This document shows positions 45,813-56,350 of a stretch of 64,000 nt of DNA, one piece after another; positions within the stretch are counted from its first letter, which is position 1, and each line of letters starts with the position of its first letter. The DNA is from Candidatus Macondimonas diazotrophica (GTDB taxonomy: Bacteria; Pseudomonadota; Gammaproteobacteria; UBA5335): assembly GCF_004684205.1 (NCBI RefSeq), contig NZ_SRIO01000003.1, positions 62,001 through 126,000 on the forward strand, written 5' to 3'. The translations under genes were made by a program, and so were the position numbers. The notes under the pieces are model-generated. The model saw nothing but the letters and a program-made list of their open reading frames with translations. It was not told the origin of the DNA and made no database searches.

Positions 45813-46772
45813 CTATTCCACTGTATTGGCCAACGCATGTGAATCCTCTTCACCAAGCCGCTCGAAGAAGTCAGGATCCATCATTTCGATGAATCTTTTC
45901 GCGGCGGGAGTGAGGAATTTACCCTTGCGAACCACGACCCCGTAAGTGCGCTGCGGGAAATAGTCGTTCAGGGGGATGGCGTGAAGGCGCTCATCGCCCG
46001 TCAGGCAGATGCTGGTGACGATGGAAATACCAAAGCCCAGTTCGACATATTTCTTGATCACCTCCCAGCCCCCGGCTTCCAGGGTGACCTTGAACTCCAG
46101 GTTGTGTTGCTGGAAGACCATGCGCACGACGCGCCAGGTGCTGAGATGGCGGGGCGGCAACAGCAGGCCATATTCGCTGATTTCCTCCAGCGTGACCTTC
46201 TCCTTGGCGGCAAGGGGGTGGTCCAACGGCGTGATCAGCATGGGATCGTAGGCATATATCGGCCAATAGGTGATGTCATCGGGGACATCGAGCATCGACC
46301 CCACGGCCAGATCGACATCGTCGGCGCGCAGCATTTCCATGCCGTCGCGGCCCGTCACATTGTGCAGGTTGAAGTGAATGCCGGGATGACGGGCGGAAAA
46401 CTGCCGAATCAGGTTTGGAAGAAGGTAAAGCAGCGTGGATTCGCCCGCAGCGATGTTCAATTGCCCGGATTCCAGGGATCCGCGCCGGGCCGAGAAGTTT
46501 TCCGGAAGCGCTTCGAGGCCCTCCACCAGCGGTAGCGCCAGTTCATAGAGGACATGCCCTTCGGGTGTCAGCTTGATCTTCGGCCCGCGGCGCTCGAACA
46601 GGACGACATCCAGTTCCCGTTCCAATGCCTGGATTTGAAGCGATACCGACGGCTGGCTCAACGCCATTCGTTCAGCGGCCTTGGAAATGCTGCCGGTTTG
46701 CGTGGCATAGCAAAAGCCGCGCAATTGCTGCAAGCGATTGTGCTTGTAGTAGTGCCGAGAAGGCTCCTCCAT
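45813..46772 (-). CDS. LysR-family transcriptional regulator (CysB-like), divergent from aceB
   Basis: This 319-residue regulator has an N-terminal HTH (about 15-70, LQQLRGFCYATQTGSISKAA and LSQPSVSLQIQALERELDVV) and a LysR substrate domain. The start at 46772 follows AGGGAG; a TTG at 46799 is the alternative. It diverges from malate synthase across a 311-base AT-rich gap, so control of the glyoxylate shunt is plausible. CysB-type regulators also sense sulfur metabolites, so a sulfur role should be kept in mind. The ligand is unknown. Confidence 0.9.
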   Translation of the reverse strand: MEEPSRHYYKHNRLQQLRGFCYATQTGSISKAAERMALSQPSVSLQIQALERELDVVLFERRGPKIKLTPEGHVLYELALPLVEGLEALPENFSARRGSLESGQLNIAAGESTLLYLLPNLIRQFSARHPGIHFNLHNVTGRDGMEMLRADDVDLAVGSMLDVPDDITYWPIYAYDPMLITPLDHPLAAKEKVTLEEISEYGLLLPPRHLSTWRVVRMVFQQHNLEFKVTLEAGGWEVIKKYVELGFGISIVTSICLTGDERLHAIPLNDYFPQRTYGVVVRKGKFLTPAAKRFIEMMDPDFFERLGEEDSHALANTVE

Positions 46773-46838
46773 CAGGCGATGCTCCCTGCGTGCCGTCAAT
46801 GATTGATGAGGAAAATATTAAAAATAGAATATATTGGA

Positions 46839-46867
46839 TTGTCAAATAGCTATAAAGATTCTATCAT
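46839..46867 (+). promoter_or_regulatory. Sigma-70 promoter of aceB-aceA
   Basis: TTGTCA (46839-46844), a 17-base spacer and TATCAT (46862-46867) each match consensus at five of six bases. Start would be near 46874, giving a leader of about 210 bases before aceB. Confidence 0.72.
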
Positions 46868-46873
46868 TTATAG
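46850..46873. promoter_or_regulatory. Inverted repeat overlapping the aceB promoter, possible LysR site
   Basis: CTATAAA (46850-46856) and TTTATAG (46867-46873) are perfect inverted arms 10 bases apart, covering the -10 region. The spacing is compatible with a dimeric LysR-type or other repressor site. Binding is inferred. Confidence 0.5.
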
Positions 46874-47083
46874 ATATGACGAAAGACCCGAACTAGACGG
46901 GTGTGCGAGAGTGAATCCATATCATCAGACCGCTGGATCGATCCTTTGTGATGCGGATCTACGCTTCCGGTCTCGTTTCGTGCATTCCAGCCGTGAGGCA
47001 TCCGTGGATGGCTGCGGTGATCGGGCGCGCCCGATAGAATTGGCCTTCCATCCATTGATGTTCATGTTTCGCAGGAGACTGCC

Positions 47084-48688
47084 ATGATGCCTTACAAGAC
47101 CCGCAACGGCGAGGTTGCGATCCTGGGTCCATTGACGCCTGCCTATCAGGAGATCCTGACCGAAGATGCGCTGGAGTTCGTCGCCGAACTGGTCGCGCGC
47201 TTCGGGCCCGAGCGGAATCGCCTGCTGGAGCGGCGTCGCGAACGCCAGAAGGCGTTTGATTCCGGGGCCTTGCCCGACTTTCTTCCTGAAACCGAAGCGA
47301 TTCGCAACGGCGATTGGAAGGTCGCTCCGATTCCGGCCGATCTTCAGGACCGGCGGGTGGAGATTACCGGTCCGGTCGATCGCAAAATGGTCATCAATGC
47401 CCTGAACGCGCCGGTCAAATGCTTCATGGCCTGCTTCGAGGACGCCCTGTCGCCGACTTGGGACAATGTCATCCAGGGGCAGGTCAACATGCGGGATGCC
47501 GTGGAAGGCAGCATTTCCTTTGCCAATCCCGACGGCAAGGTCTATCAGCTGGCCGACAAGACGGCCGTGCTGATCGCCCGTCCGCGCGGCTGGCATCTGC
47601 CCGAAAAGCACATCACGCTGAATGGGCAGCCGATTCCCGGCGCGTTGCTGGACTATGGCCTGTATTTCTTCCACAACGCGCGCAAGCTGATCGCCAAGGG
47701 TACGGGTCCTTACTACTACCTGCCGAAGATGGAAAGCCATCTCGAAGCCCGATTGTGGGCGCAGGCGATGGACTATTCCGAGGATCGCTTCGACCTGCCG
47801 CGGGGCACCATCAAGGCGACCGTGCTGATCGAAACCCTGCCGGCCGTGTTCGAGATGGACGAGATCCTCTACGAGATGCGCGATCACATCGTCGCGCTCA
47901 ACTGCGGTCGATGGGACTACATTTTCAGCTATATCAAGACGCTGAAGAATCACTCGGATCGGGTTCTGCCCGACCGGGGTGTCGTGAGCATGGACAAGCC
48001 GTTTCTGGATGCCTACTCGCGACTGCTGATCAAAACCTGCCACAAGCGGGGTGCTCTGGCCATGGGCGGCATGGCAGCGTTCATTCCGGTCAAAGATCCC
48101 GGGCAGAACGAGATCGCCTTGGCCAAGGTTCGCGCCGACAAAGAACGGGAAGCGCGCAACGGCCATGACGGCACCTGGATCGCTCACCCCGGCCTCGCGG
48201 GCGTGGCGACCGAGGTGTTCAATCAGTACATCGGGCCCGGTCGGCTCAATCAGCTTCATGTATTGCGGGAAGCGGATGCATCCATCACTGCGCGCGACTT
48301 GCTGGAACCCTCCGAAGGGCCGGCGACCGAGGTGGGGATGCGGGCAAACATTCGTGTCGCCGTGCAGTACATCGAAGCCTGGATCAGCGGCCGCGGCGCG
48401 GTGCCGATTTACAACCTGATGGAAGATGCCGCCACGGCAGAAATCAGTCGCACCCAGATTTGGCAGTGGATTCGCCACGGCATTCGCCTGGACAATGGGG
48501 AGGCCGTCACGGCCGAGCTGTTCCGGCGCATGCTGGCGGAAGAGCTTGAAGTGGTTCGCAAGGAAGTGGGTGACGACGCCTACGGCCAGGGGCGCTTCGG
48601 TGATGCCGCCCAGATTATGGATCGGATCACTACCGCCGATGAGTGCGTCGATTTTCTGACCCTGGCTGCCTACGACCACCTGCCCTAA
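47084..48688 (+). CDS. aceB: Malate synthase A
   Basis: This 534-residue enzyme condenses glyoxylate with acetyl-CoA to malate in the glyoxylate shunt. The length fits the A isoform rather than the 720-residue G isoform. Motifs include [47 protein letters not shown] and [13 protein letters not shown]; the catalytic Arg, Glu and Asp lie in these. The start follows GCAGGAGACTGCC. Isocitrate lyase follows after 19 bases. Together they allow growth on acetate and fatty acids. Confidence 0.97.
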   Translation: MMPYKTRNGEVAILGPLTPAYQEILTEDALEFVAELVARFGPERNRLLERRRERQKAFDSGALPDFLPETEAIRNGDWKVAPIPADLQDRRVEITGPVDRKMVINALNAPVKCFMACFEDALSPTWDNVIQGQVNMRDAVEGSISFANPDGKVYQLADKTAVLIARPRGWHLPEKHITLNGQPIPGALLDYGLYFFHNARKLIAKGTGPYYYLPKMESHLEARLWAQAMDYSEDRFDLPRGTIKATVLIETLPAVFEMDEILYEMRDHIVALNCGRWDYIFSYIKTLKNHSDRVLPDRGVVSMDKPFLDAYSRLLIKTCHKRGALAMGGMAAFIPVKDPGQNEIALAKVRADKEREARNGHDGTWIAHPGLAGVATEVFNQYIGPGRLNQLHVLREADASITARDLLEPSEGPATEVGMRANIRVAVQYIEAWISGRGAVPIYNLMEDAATAEISRTQIWQWIRHGIRLDNGEAVTAELFRRMLAEELEVVRKEVGDDAYGQGRFGDAAQIMDRITTADECVDFLTLAAYDHLP

Positions 48689-48707
48689 TTTCGTGTTGGA
48701 GAAAATG

Positions 48708-50021
48708 ATGTCGATGACGCGCGAGCAACAGATCAAGGCCCTGGAACAAGACTGGGCCGAAAACCCCCGATGGAAGAATGTCAAGCGTGGTTACTCCGCT
48801 GCCGACGTTGTACGGCTTCGGGGCTCCCTGCAGGTCGAGCACACCCTGGCGCGTCGGGGTGCCGAAAAGCTGTGGAAGCTGGTCAATGGCGAAGCCAAGA
48901 AGGGCTACGTCAACGCATTTGGCGCTATCACCGCCGGCCAAGCCATGCAGCAGGCCAAGGCGGGTCTGGAAGCGGTGTATCTGTCCGGCTGGCAGGTCGC
49001 TGCCGACGGCAATACCAGCGAGACCATGTACCCCGATCAGTCGCTGTATGCCTATGATTCGGTGCCAACCATGGTGCGTCGGATCAATAACACCTTCAAG
49101 CGTGCCGATGAAATCCAGTGGTCGCGCGGGATCGAGCCGGGCAGCAAGGAATACATTGACTACTTCCTGCCCATCGTTGCGGATGCCGAAGCAGGCTTCG
49201 GTGGTGTGCTCAATGCCTTCGAGCTGATGAAGAACATGATCGGCGCCGGCGCCGCTGGCGTGCATTTCGAAGATCAGCTCGCCGCAGTGAAGAAGTGCGG
49301 CCACATGGGCGGCAAGGTGCTGGTCCCGACCCAGGAAGCCGTCGAGAAGCTGATCTCGGCGCGTTTTGCAGCCGACGTCATGGGCGTGCCGACCATTGTG
49401 CTGGCCCGCACCGACGCCGAAGCCGCCAACCTAATCACTTCTGATCACGATGCCAATGACAAGCCCTTCCTGACAGGCGAGCGGACGCAGGAAGGTTTCT
49501 TCCGCGTCAAGAACGGCCTGGAGCAGGCCATCAGCCGGGGTGTGGCCTATGCCCCCTATGCCGATCTGGTGTGGTGCGAAACCGGTACGCCGGACCTGGG
49601 CTTCGCGCGTGAATTCGCTCAGGCCGTGCACGCGAAGTGCCCTGGCAAGCTGTTGTCCTATAACTGCTCGCCTTCTTTCAACTGGAAGAAGAACCTGGAC
49701 GAAAAGACCATTGCCAAGTTCCAGGACGAACTGTCCGCGCTGGGCTACAAGTATCAGTTCATCACCCTCGCCGGCATTCACATCAACTGGTTCAACACCT
49801 TCCAGTTCGCGTACAACTACGCTCGCGGAGAAGGCATGAAGCACTACACCGAAATGGTGCAGGAGCCGGAATTCGCTGCGCGTGAGCGGGGCTACACCTT
49901 CGTGTCGCATCAGCAGGAAGTCGGTGCCGGCTATTTCGACGATGTCACCACGGTGATTCAGGGTGGGTCAAGCAGCGTCAAGGCACTGACCGGTTCCACC
50001 GAAGAAGAGCAGTTCCACTAA
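48708..50021 (+). CDS. aceA: Isocitrate lyase
   Basis: This 437-residue enzyme splits isocitrate into glyoxylate and succinate. The catalytic Cys197 is in KKCGHMGGK. Further motifs are [35 protein letters not shown] and [15 protein letters not shown]. The start at 48708 is favoured by GGAG spacing; ATGs at 48705 and 48714 are alternatives. It forms an operon with aceB and ends at a strong terminator. No isocitrate dehydrogenase kinase gene is in this window. Confidence 0.97.
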   Translation: MSMTREQQIKALEQDWAENPRWKNVKRGYSAADVVRLRGSLQVEHTLARRGAEKLWKLVNGEAKKGYVNAFGAITAGQAMQQAKAGLEAVYLSGWQVAADGNTSETMYPDQSLYAYDSVPTMVRRINNTFKRADEIQWSRGIEPGSKEYIDYFLPIVADAEAGFGGVLNAFELMKNMIGAGAAGVHFEDQLAAVKKCGHMGGKVLVPTQEAVEKLISARFAADVMGVPTIVLARTDAEAANLITSDHDANDKPFLTGERTQEGFFRVKNGLEQAISRGVAYAPYADLVWCETGTPDLGFAREFAQAVHAKCPGKLLSYNCSPSFNWKKNLDEKTIAKFQDELSALGYKYQFITLAGIHINWFNTFQFAYNYARGEGMKHYTEMVQEPEFAARERGYTFVSHQQEVGAGYFDDVTTVIQGGSSSVKALTGSTEEEQFH

Positions 50022-50079
50022 GAACGATGCACGTCCGGCGGGGTGGCATGACCGGCCCGCATCGATGATGTGAAAATCG

Positions 50080-50109
50080 AACCCCGGGCGTCCGCGTCCG
50101 GGGTTTTTT
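50080..50109 (+). terminator. Rho-independent terminator of aceBA
   Basis: The stem AACCCCGG/CCGGGGTT (50080-50087, 50098-50105) around a 10-base loop is followed by a run of T to 50109. It lies 58 bases after the aceA stop. The remaining bases to 50270 show no gene. Confidence 0.9.
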
Positions 50110-50270
50110 CTGGTCTGCAATCTGTGGGGAGCGCTACTGATGAGGGCCAGCGCAGGATAGGACAAGTCGGCGATGGCGGAACGTGCGGCGGGCAAGGGTG
50201 CCATGAACGAGCGCGGCCCGATCCGGTCTGCGCTTCAGGCGGCCGTCAGGATCCGATCGGTGCAGGTCCC

Positions 50271-51485
50271 TCAGCCGTGTCCGGCTAGCTGACCAAAGAG
50301 GCGGAAGCCACCGACGTAGGTTCCTATCGAGGCGCCCAGATTGACCAGCATGAAGACCAGAAAGGTGTGGGCTACGCGATTGCGCCACCAGCCCTTGATG
50401 TGCGCGATATCCTCGCGAAGCGTCGAAAAGTCGGCCACTCGCGGCTTGCGCAGCCACAGTTCAAGCGCGACGGCCACCATACCCGCGCCGATCAGCGGAT
50501 GCAGGGTGGTGATCGGCGCCGCCAGAAACGAGCCGACAAGCGTCAGCGGATGCGCCAGTGCGATCAGGGCGCCGACAGCGGCCAGGCCGCCGGTGGTCAG
50601 CGTCCAGTCCAGCACGAGCTGCCAGCCGAGTTCCGGCCCGCGGACGAAGCCCACCAAGAACCCGCCCAGGATCAGGATCATGATCAGCCAGGGGATGCTT
50701 TTTCCGATCATGCTTCTCGGGGGTGTCCGGGTCAGGGATTCCAGGAGTGCATCGGGTTGCGCCGGCGGCGCGGCCTCCAGGTGGCGGATGATGCCGTCGA
50801 GATGCCCGGCGCCTACAACCGCCAGGATGCGCTGATTGGGGTGCAGCTCCGCCTGTTCGCGCAGCTTCAGTGCCATATAGGCGTCACGTTCCCCGATAAG
50901 CGCGCGGTAGAGCGGTTCAGCCTGATCGGCAAAATCGGCGAATGTGTTGTGCAGCAGGTCGCCCGACTTGAGCCGTTCGATGTCTTCCTCGGCCACCTCT
51001 TCCCGAGTCAGCAGGCTGGCCACCAATCCGGCAATCAGGCCGGGTCGCTGCCACCAGCGCACGGCGCCGGTCAGCCGACGCAAGGTGACGCCCACCTCGC
51101 GGTCGATGAGCAAAATCGGTAATCCGGCGTCGTCAGCGGCCTCCAGGGCGGCGCGCAGTTCCGCGCCGGGCTCCACGCCCAGCTGATCGGCCAGACGCTG
51201 CTGGTAGGCGGTCAGCGCCAGGTTGGCGGCAACGAGCCCCATCTTGCCCTCGCGGACAACTTGAAGCAGGTCCATCCGGGCCAATGCGTCGGGATCGCGC
51301 AGTGCCTGATGCCGGCTTGGGCACAGCTCGACGGCAACGGCGTCGAACCCATCGCTCGCAATGAGGTGGCGGACCGCGGCTTCGCTGGCGCGCGAGACAT
51401 GCGCGGTACCGAGCAGGGTGATCCGGCTCGATCCGACGGTGATTTCGCGTAGCGGCTCATCCAAGACAACTTCAGACTGATTCAC
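50271..51485 (-). CDS. TraB/PrgY-family membrane protein
   Basis: This 404-residue protein has an N-terminal catalytic-like TraB domain with LLGTAHVSRASEAAVRHLI, VAVELCPSRHQALRD and the GAGHLDGI motif. The C-terminal half has about four helices (PWLIMILILGGFLVGFV, LVGSFLAAPITTLHPLIGAG, VAHTFLVFMLVNLGASIG). PrgY/TraB proteins are linked to inhibition of peptide pheromones, and the fold resembles erythromycin esterase-like/TIKI metalloproteases. The start is taken as GTG at 51485 after GGGAAAATT; a longer open frame overlaps the divergent FkbM gene. Function here is unknown. Confidence 0.88.
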   Translation of the reverse strand: MNQSEVVLDEPLREITVGSSRITLLGTAHVSRASEAAVRHLIASDGFDAVAVELCPSRHQALRDPDALARMDLLQVVREGKMGLVAANLALTAYQQRLADQLGVEPGAELRAALEAADDAGLPILLIDREVGVTLRRLTGAVRWWQRPGLIAGLVASLLTREEVAEEDIERLKSGDLLHNTFADFADQAEPLYRALIGERDAYMALKLREQAELHPNQRILAVVGAGHLDGIIRHLEAAPPAQPDALLESLTRTPPRSMIGKSIPWLIMILILGGFLVGFVRGPELGWQLVLDWTLTTGGLAAVGALIALAHPLTLVGSFLAAPITTLHPLIGAGMVAVALELWLRKPRVADFSTLREDIAHIKGWWRNRVAHTFLVFMLVNLGASIGTYVGGFRLFGQLAGHG

Positions 51486-51578
51486 ACAATTTTCCCGAGA
51501 CTGGACGAAGCGGTGAAGACGGGGGCAAGATCGTGCCGAGGATGCGTTCGGAGCAGCAGGGAATCGATCGGGGACACC

Positions 51579-52319
51579 ATGGATTGGCGGTCGCAGTGGG
51601 GTTGGATGCGCTCCTGGGTGCTTTATCGGTCGAATCCCCTGCATCGACGACGACTCGCGGCATTCTACCGGTCCTTCATCGGTCGGGACAGTCTGTGTTT
51701 CGACATCGGGGCGCACATGGGGAACCGGGTCGATGCGTGGCGGGACCTCGGCGCGCATGTCGTGGCGGTCGAGCCCCAACCGCTGTTTGCAAGGGCCTTG
51801 CGCCGCCGCTACCGCGACGACGAGCGCGTTCACCTGGAAGCCGTGGCCTTGGGCGAGCGCCCCGGCCGATGCACGTTGATGATCAGCCGGCGGACCCCAA
51901 CCGTCAGTACGCTGAATCCAGCCTGGCGCCAAGTCATGGCCGTCAACCCCCGCTTTCGGCGTGTGCGTTGGGATGCGACCTGCGAAGTCACGGTGCTCAC
52001 GCTGGATGACTTGATCGACTGTTACGGCGTGCCCGCATTTTGCAAGCTGGATGTGGAAGGCGCTGAAGCGCTGGTTCTGGCCGGACTGTCCCAACCGTTG
52101 CCGACGCTCTCGATGGAGTATTCTCCCGCAGATCCGCAGGGCGTAAGGGATTGTATTGCGCGCTTGGGCGAGCTGGGTCGCTATCAGTATCGGCGATCGG
52201 TCGGCGAGAGCCTGCACTGGAGCGGGGACTGGATGACGCCGGAGGGGGCGCTGGCCGATCTCGGCCGGCTCACACCCGATCAGCCCGCGGGGGATCTGTA
52301 CGCTCGCCGGGTCGCCTGA
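51579..52319 (+). CDS. FkbM-family methyltransferase
   Basis: This 246-residue protein has the SAM-binding loop FDIGAHMGNRVDAW (41-54), the acidic VVAVEPQP segment and the family motif CKLDVEGAEALVL. FkbM enzymes methylate sugars or natural-product hydroxyls. It lies 76 bases before UDP-glucose dehydrogenase, suggesting a link to polysaccharide or glycolipid modification. The ATG at 51579 follows GGGGA; an upstream in-frame ATG at 51513 gives a less likely extension. Confidence 0.9.
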   Translation: MDWRSQWGWMRSWVLYRSNPLHRRRLAAFYRSFIGRDSLCFDIGAHMGNRVDAWRDLGAHVVAVEPQPLFARALRRRYRDDERVHLEAVALGERPGRCTLMISRRTPTVSTLNPAWRQVMAVNPRFRRVRWDATCEVTVLTLDDLIDCYGVPAFCKLDVEGAEALVLAGLSQPLPTLSMEYSPADPQGVRDCIARLGELGRYQYRRSVGESLHWSGDWMTPEGALADLGRLTPDQPAGDLYARRVA

Positions 52320-52395
52320 AACGCAACGGCCATTGGTACAATCGCCAGTCTGATGCGCTCCGGGCCGCGCCGTGCCCGCCAACATGGGGAATCAC

Positions 52396-53754
52396 ATGAA
52401 GATCACCGTATTCGGCAGCGGGTATGTGGGGCTGGTCACGGCCGCCTGCTTTGCTCATATGGGCAACCAGGTGCTCTGCGTGGACATCGATGCCGCCAAA
52501 GTGGCCGCTTTGCGCGAGGGCAAGGTGCCGATTCGGGAGCATGGCCTGGACGATCTGGTGATGGCGGGCGTTCGGTCGGGAAATCTGCGCTTTACAACGG
52601 ATGCCGGCGAAGGGGTCGCGCATGGCTTGTTCCAGTTCATTGCCGTGGGTACGCCGGCCGATGAAGACGGATCAGCCGACTTGAGCCATGTGCTGGCGGT
52701 AGCGGCAACGATCGCGACGCATATGACCGACTATCGCATCATCGTCGACAAATCGACGGTGCCGGTCGGAACGGCGCAGCGGGTGGCGCGCGTCATTGAT
52801 GAGGGCTTGGCGCAGCGTGGGGTGACGATTCCCTTTGCGGTAGTGTCCAATCCAGAGTTCCTCAAGGAAGGCAATGCGGTCGAGGATTTCATGAAGCCCG
52901 ACCGCATCATCGTCGGTGCTGAAGATGCGCGTGCCATTGCCGAGATGCAGCAGCTTTATGCGCCGTTCAACCGTAAGAACGACCGGCTGCTGGTCATGGA
53001 TGCCCCATCCGCTGAACTGACCAAGTATGCCGCCAATGCCATGCTGGCGACCAAGATCAGCCTGATGAACGAGTTCGCCGGTATCGCCGAGCGGGTAGGG
53101 GCGGATATCGAGCAGGTCCGGATCGGGCTCGGTTCGGATCCGCGCATCGGCTTCCATTTCATCTACCCGGGCGCCGGCTATGGGGGATCCTGTTTCCCCA
53201 AGGATGTCAGCGCACTGATTCACACCGCAAGGGAAAATGCGCATCCGGCCGAGATTCTGGAAGCGGTTCAGGCCGTGAATCAGCGTCAGAAGCGGCGCCT
53301 GTTCGAACGGATCCAGGCGCATTTCGGTCACGATCTGTCCGGGCTCACGTTTGCGCTGTGGGGGCTCGCCTTCAAACCGGGGACCGACGACATGCGCGAG
53401 GCGCCCAGCCGTGTGTTGATGGAGGCCCTGTGGCAGGCCGGTGCACGGGTTCGCGCCTATGATCCGGCGGCGATGGCCGAGGCCAGACGCTTGTATCCGG
53501 ATGCCGAGGCGTTGACGTTGTGTGAGAACCCGGATGATTGTCTGCATGGCGCGGAGGCGCTGGTCGTCATGACCGAGTGGAATCGGTTCCGCAGCCCCGA
53601 TTTCGCAGCCATTCGGCAGCAACTGCGCCGGCCCGTGATCTTCGATGGCCGTAATCTGTACGATCCGGTCCGCATGGCGGAGCAGGGTTTTAGCTATTAC
53701 GCCATTGGCCGCCCGGTCACCGAACCGGTTTCACCCGGGCGCGCTGGCACATGA
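52396..53754 (+). CDS. ugd: UDP-glucose 6-dehydrogenase
   Basis: This 452-residue enzyme oxidises UDP-glucose to UDP-glucuronate with two NAD. The N-terminal motif is [14 protein letters not shown] (7-20). The catalytic Cys266 is in [14 protein letters not shown]. Lys210 ([14 protein letters not shown]) and the C-terminal [15 protein letters not shown] segment are present. The start at 52396 is the standard N-terminus MKITVFGSG; upstream in-frame codons are not needed. The stop overlaps the next gene's ATG. UDP-glucuronate would feed surface polysaccharides. Confidence 0.96.
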   Translation: MKITVFGSGYVGLVTAACFAHMGNQVLCVDIDAAKVAALREGKVPIREHGLDDLVMAGVRSGNLRFTTDAGEGVAHGLFQFIAVGTPADEDGSADLSHVLAVAATIATHMTDYRIIVDKSTVPVGTAQRVARVIDEGLAQRGVTIPFAVVSNPEFLKEGNAVEDFMKPDRIIVGAEDARAIAEMQQLYAPFNRKNDRLLVMDAPSAELTKYAANAMLATKISLMNEFAGIAERVGADIEQVRIGLGSDPRIGFHFIYPGAGYGGSCFPKDVSALIHTARENAHPAEILEAVQAVNQRQKRRLFERIQAHFGHDLSGLTFALWGLAFKPGTDDMREAPSRVLMEALWQAGARVRAYDPAAMAEARRLYPDAEALTLCENPDDCLHGAEALVVMTEWNRFRSPDFAAIRQQLRRPVIFDGRNLYDPVRMAEQGFSYYAIGRPVTEPVSPGRAGT

Positions 53755-54713
53755 CGATCGAGTCCAACGAGACGCTGGTTGGAGGTCCCGAGGCCGCCGC
53801 GCGCGTGTTGGTGGTGGGCGCCGGCGCGATAGGTGGTTTCTACGGCAGCCTGCTGGCGCGCCAGGGATGGCCAGTGAGTGTGGTGTGCCGGAGCGAGGCG
53901 GCCCTCGTCTCTGAACGAGGCTTCGCCATTCACAGCGATACCCTGGGGAAATGGCGCTTTCGCCCAGCCGCCACGGCTACCCATGTCACGGCCCTCGAAG
54001 AAGCCCCGGATTATCTGCTGCTTACCACCAAGGTGCTGGCGGGAGAGGATCGCGCGGAACTGATTCGGCCGGCCGTGGGGCCGCGGACGGTCATCGTGTT
54101 ACTGGAGAACGGCGTCGATATCGAGGCGCCGTTCGCTGCCGCGTTTCCGGATCACGAACTGATCAGTGCGCTGGCCTTCGTCTGTGTATCGCGTACCGCA
54201 CCCGGTCATATTCACCATCAGGCTTACGGTGGCCTGACGCTCGGCAACTATCCCACCGGGATTTCGGGCGCGGTGCGACGGCTGGCCGCTGCGTTTCGTG
54301 CCGCAGGGATGCCGGTGGAATCATGCGATGCGATCGTCACAGCGCGCTGGCGCAAGGCCGTCTGGAATGCCGCCTTCAATCCGGCATCGGTCTTGGCGGG
54401 CTGTATCGATACCGGACGCCTTATGGCTGATGATGCCGCGGTCCGCACAATCCGGCGCGCAATGGTTGAGGTATGTGAGGTCGCTGCCGCCGCGGGGCAT
54501 CCGCTGCCTCCGCAGACGGTCGACGCAATGCTGGAAAACACGCGACGAATGCCACCATATCTGACCAGCATGACGCTTGATGCCCTGCACGGTCGTCCGT
54601 TGGAACGCGAGGCCATTCTCGGCGCGATACTTGATCGGGCGCGGTCCGCCGGGGTGCCGGCCCCCACGCTTGAAACCTTCGATGCGTTGCTGCGCGTGCG
54701 CACTGCGAATTAA
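53751..54713 (+). CDS. 2-Dehydropantoate 2-reductase family protein
   Basis: This 320-residue protein has the NADP-binding motif [14 protein letters not shown] (23-36) and the ketopantoate reductase C-terminal domain with the catalytic Lys in [14 protein letters not shown] and Asn/Ser contacts in [12 protein letters not shown]. The enzyme reduces ketopantoate to pantoate for coenzyme A synthesis. Family paralogues act on other substrates, so panE is not certain. Its ATG overlaps the ugd stop (ATGA), which is an unusual pairing for panE. Confidence 0.88.
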   Translation: MTIESNETLVGGPEAAARVLVVGAGAIGGFYGSLLARQGWPVSVVCRSEAALVSERGFAIHSDTLGKWRFRPAATATHVTALEEAPDYLLLTTKVLAGEDRAELIRPAVGPRTVIVLLENGVDIEAPFAAAFPDHELISALAFVCVSRTAPGHIHHQAYGGLTLGNYPTGISGAVRRLAAAFRAAGMPVESCDAIVTARWRKAVWNAAFNPASVLAGCIDTGRLMADDAAVRTIRRAMVEVCEVAAAAGHPLPPQTVDAMLENTRRMPPYLTSMTLDALHGRPLEREAILGAILDRARSAGVPAPTLETFDALLRVRTAN

Positions 54714-54939
54714 CCAGCGTGCTGGAACTTGAACGAGGTTCGTTGTACCGTTAGCGCTCTCCGGTTGCCGCAGGGTCGCGGCAACCCGCTCAATGCCCCA
54801 GGAAAGATGGCGAGTTCATTGCCCCAATCCGGTGCGAGAGAATCGAAGGCCCTCGGGTTCGACCGGTGGGGCCGGGTGCAGACGCAGGCATGGAGCACAT
54901 GGAGTACTCGGCAGGAACGTCCGCACAGGAGTAATTGAA

Positions 54940-56121
54940 ATGGCTGATGCAGTTATTGTTTCCACCGCCCGCACGGGTATTGGCAAGGCGTTCAAGGGTT
55001 CCTTGAATCTGACCCATGGCGCCGAGATGGGCGGTCACGTGATCAAGCACGCCGTCGAGCGGGCTGGGATCGATCCGGCTGAAGTCGAAGAAATCATCAT
55101 GGGTTGCGGGTTGCCCGAAGGCGCGACCGGCAACAACATCGCCCGTCTGGCCGGGATTCGCGGCGGTATTCCCGTCACTGCGACCGGCGCGACCATTGCC
55201 CGGTTCTGCGGCTCGGGTCTTTCTGCCGTCGCCCACGCGGCGCAGCGCTGCATCGTCGACAAGGTCCCAGTCGCCGTCGGCGGCGGGCTGGAGTCGATCA
55301 GCCTGGTGCAGAACAACATGAACATGAAGCACGCGATGGACAAGGGGCTGCTCAAGATGAAGCCTACCATCATGATGCCGATGATCCCGACGGCTGAGAA
55401 CGTTGCCAAACGCTTCAACATCACTCGCGAGGAAGCCGATCAGCTCGCACTGATCAGTCAGCAGCGGACCGCCGAAGCGCAGCGCAGCGGCAAGCTGGCC
55501 GAAGAAATCGTGCCGATCACGGTGACCATGGAAGTCACCGACAAGGAAACCGGCAAGACCGAGAAGGTTGAGGTGACGCTGAGCCAGGACGAAGGCAACC
55601 GCGTCGATACCACGCTCGAGAAGCTGGCCTCGCTCAAGCCCGTTGCCGGCCCCACTGGCACGGTCACGGCCGGCAACGCCAGTCAGCTCTCCGACGGCGC
55701 CGCAGCGGTCGTCGTCATGAACAGCGAATACGCCGAAAAGAAGGGTGTTGAACCGCTGGGCATCTTCCGTGGTTTCGCCACTGCGGGTTGCGAACCCGAC
55801 ATCATGGGGATCGGTCCGGTGTTTGCCATTCCGCGCCTGCTCGAGCGCCATGGCCTCACGATGGACGACATCGGCCTGTGGGAACTGAATGAGGCCTTCG
55901 GCGTGCAGGCCATGTACTGCATCAAGGAACTCGGTATCCCCATGGACCTGTGCAACGTTAACGGCGGTGCCATCGCCATCGGCCATCCCTACGGCATGTC
56001 CGGTGCCCGCATGGTCGGTGCGGCCCTGCTCGAAGGCAAGCGCCGCGGCGTCAAGTATGTCGTGGTGTCCATGTGTATTGCTCAGGGTATGGGTGCGGCC
56101 GGCCTCTTCGAAGTGGTGTGA
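54940..56121 (+). CDS. Acetyl-CoA acetyltransferase (thiolase II type)
   Basis: This 393-residue thiolase has the nucleophile Cys90 in [18 protein letters not shown], the NEAFGVQAM motif, His in [15 protein letters not shown] and the C-terminal Cys in [17 protein letters not shown]. The usual CxGxG C-terminal motif is CIAQGMG here, as in a subgroup of fatty-acid thiolases. It performs Claisen condensation or thiolysis of 3-oxoacyl-CoA. The start follows ACAGGAG. A strong terminator follows, and the ETF operon comes next, so it fits beta-oxidation. Confidence 0.92.
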   Translation: MADAVIVSTARTGIGKAFKGSLNLTHGAEMGGHVIKHAVERAGIDPAEVEEIIMGCGLPEGATGNNIARLAGIRGGIPVTATGATIARFCGSGLSAVAHAAQRCIVDKVPVAVGGGLESISLVQNNMNMKHAMDKGLLKMKPTIMMPMIPTAENVAKRFNITREEADQLALISQQRTAEAQRSGKLAEEIVPITVTMEVTDKETGKTEKVEVTLSQDEGNRVDTTLEKLASLKPVAGPTGTVTAGNASQLSDGAAAVVVMNSEYAEKKGVEPLGIFRGFATAGCEPDIMGIGPVFAIPRLLERHGLTMDDIGLWELNEAFGVQAMYCIKELGIPMDLCNVNGGAIAIGHPYGMSGARMVGAALLEGKRRGVKYVVVSMCIAQGMGAAGLFEVV

Positions 56122-56144
56122 GGCAGACGACCCGTAACCTCTGC

Positions 56145-56175
56145 GGCCCGGGGCCTTTCTGCCCCGGGCCTTTTT
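56145..56175 (+). terminator. Rho-independent terminator after the thiolase gene
   Basis: A perfect 10-base stem GGCCCGGGGC/GCCCCGGGCC with loop CTTTCT is followed by five T. It lies 23 bases after the stop. Confidence 0.95.
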
Positions 56176-56189
56176 GCATGGGTCCAATT

Positions 56190-56219
56190 TTGGGCTTGTT
56201 CGGTCGGGCATGCTAGAAT
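56190..56219 (+). promoter_or_regulatory. Promoter of etfB-etfA
   Basis: TTGGGC (56190-56195), an 18-base spacer and TAGAAT (56214-56219) with an extended TG at 56211-56212. Start near 56226 leaves a leader of about 125 bases. Confidence 0.6.
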
Positions 56220-56350
56220 CACCAGCTTTGGTTTCAGCGCCGGAAACTGACTGGGGCCATGCTATGGCGGTCTCATGGCGTTCCCGCGCAGCGGAGGCCG
56301 AGCAGGCCCGATCTTGTTTTTACTTTGGATGACTTGGAGCGACTGCGGTC

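Larger units (their letters stand above)
46773..47083. other. AT-rich intergenic control region of the LysR gene and aceB
   Basis: This 311-base gap is clearly AT-rich in its first 110 bases, unlike the rest of the window. It holds a sigma-70 promoter toward aceB (46839-46867), an inverted repeat overlapping it (46850-46873) and a long leader. A 94-codon open frame across the gap (46803-47087) lacks coding character and is not called. Confidence 0.7.

Noticed and set aside
46803-47087. A 94-codon frame between the LysR gene and aceB
   Set aside because: It lies in the promoter and leader, overlaps the aceB start, and its composition changes midway. No motif or good ribosome site.
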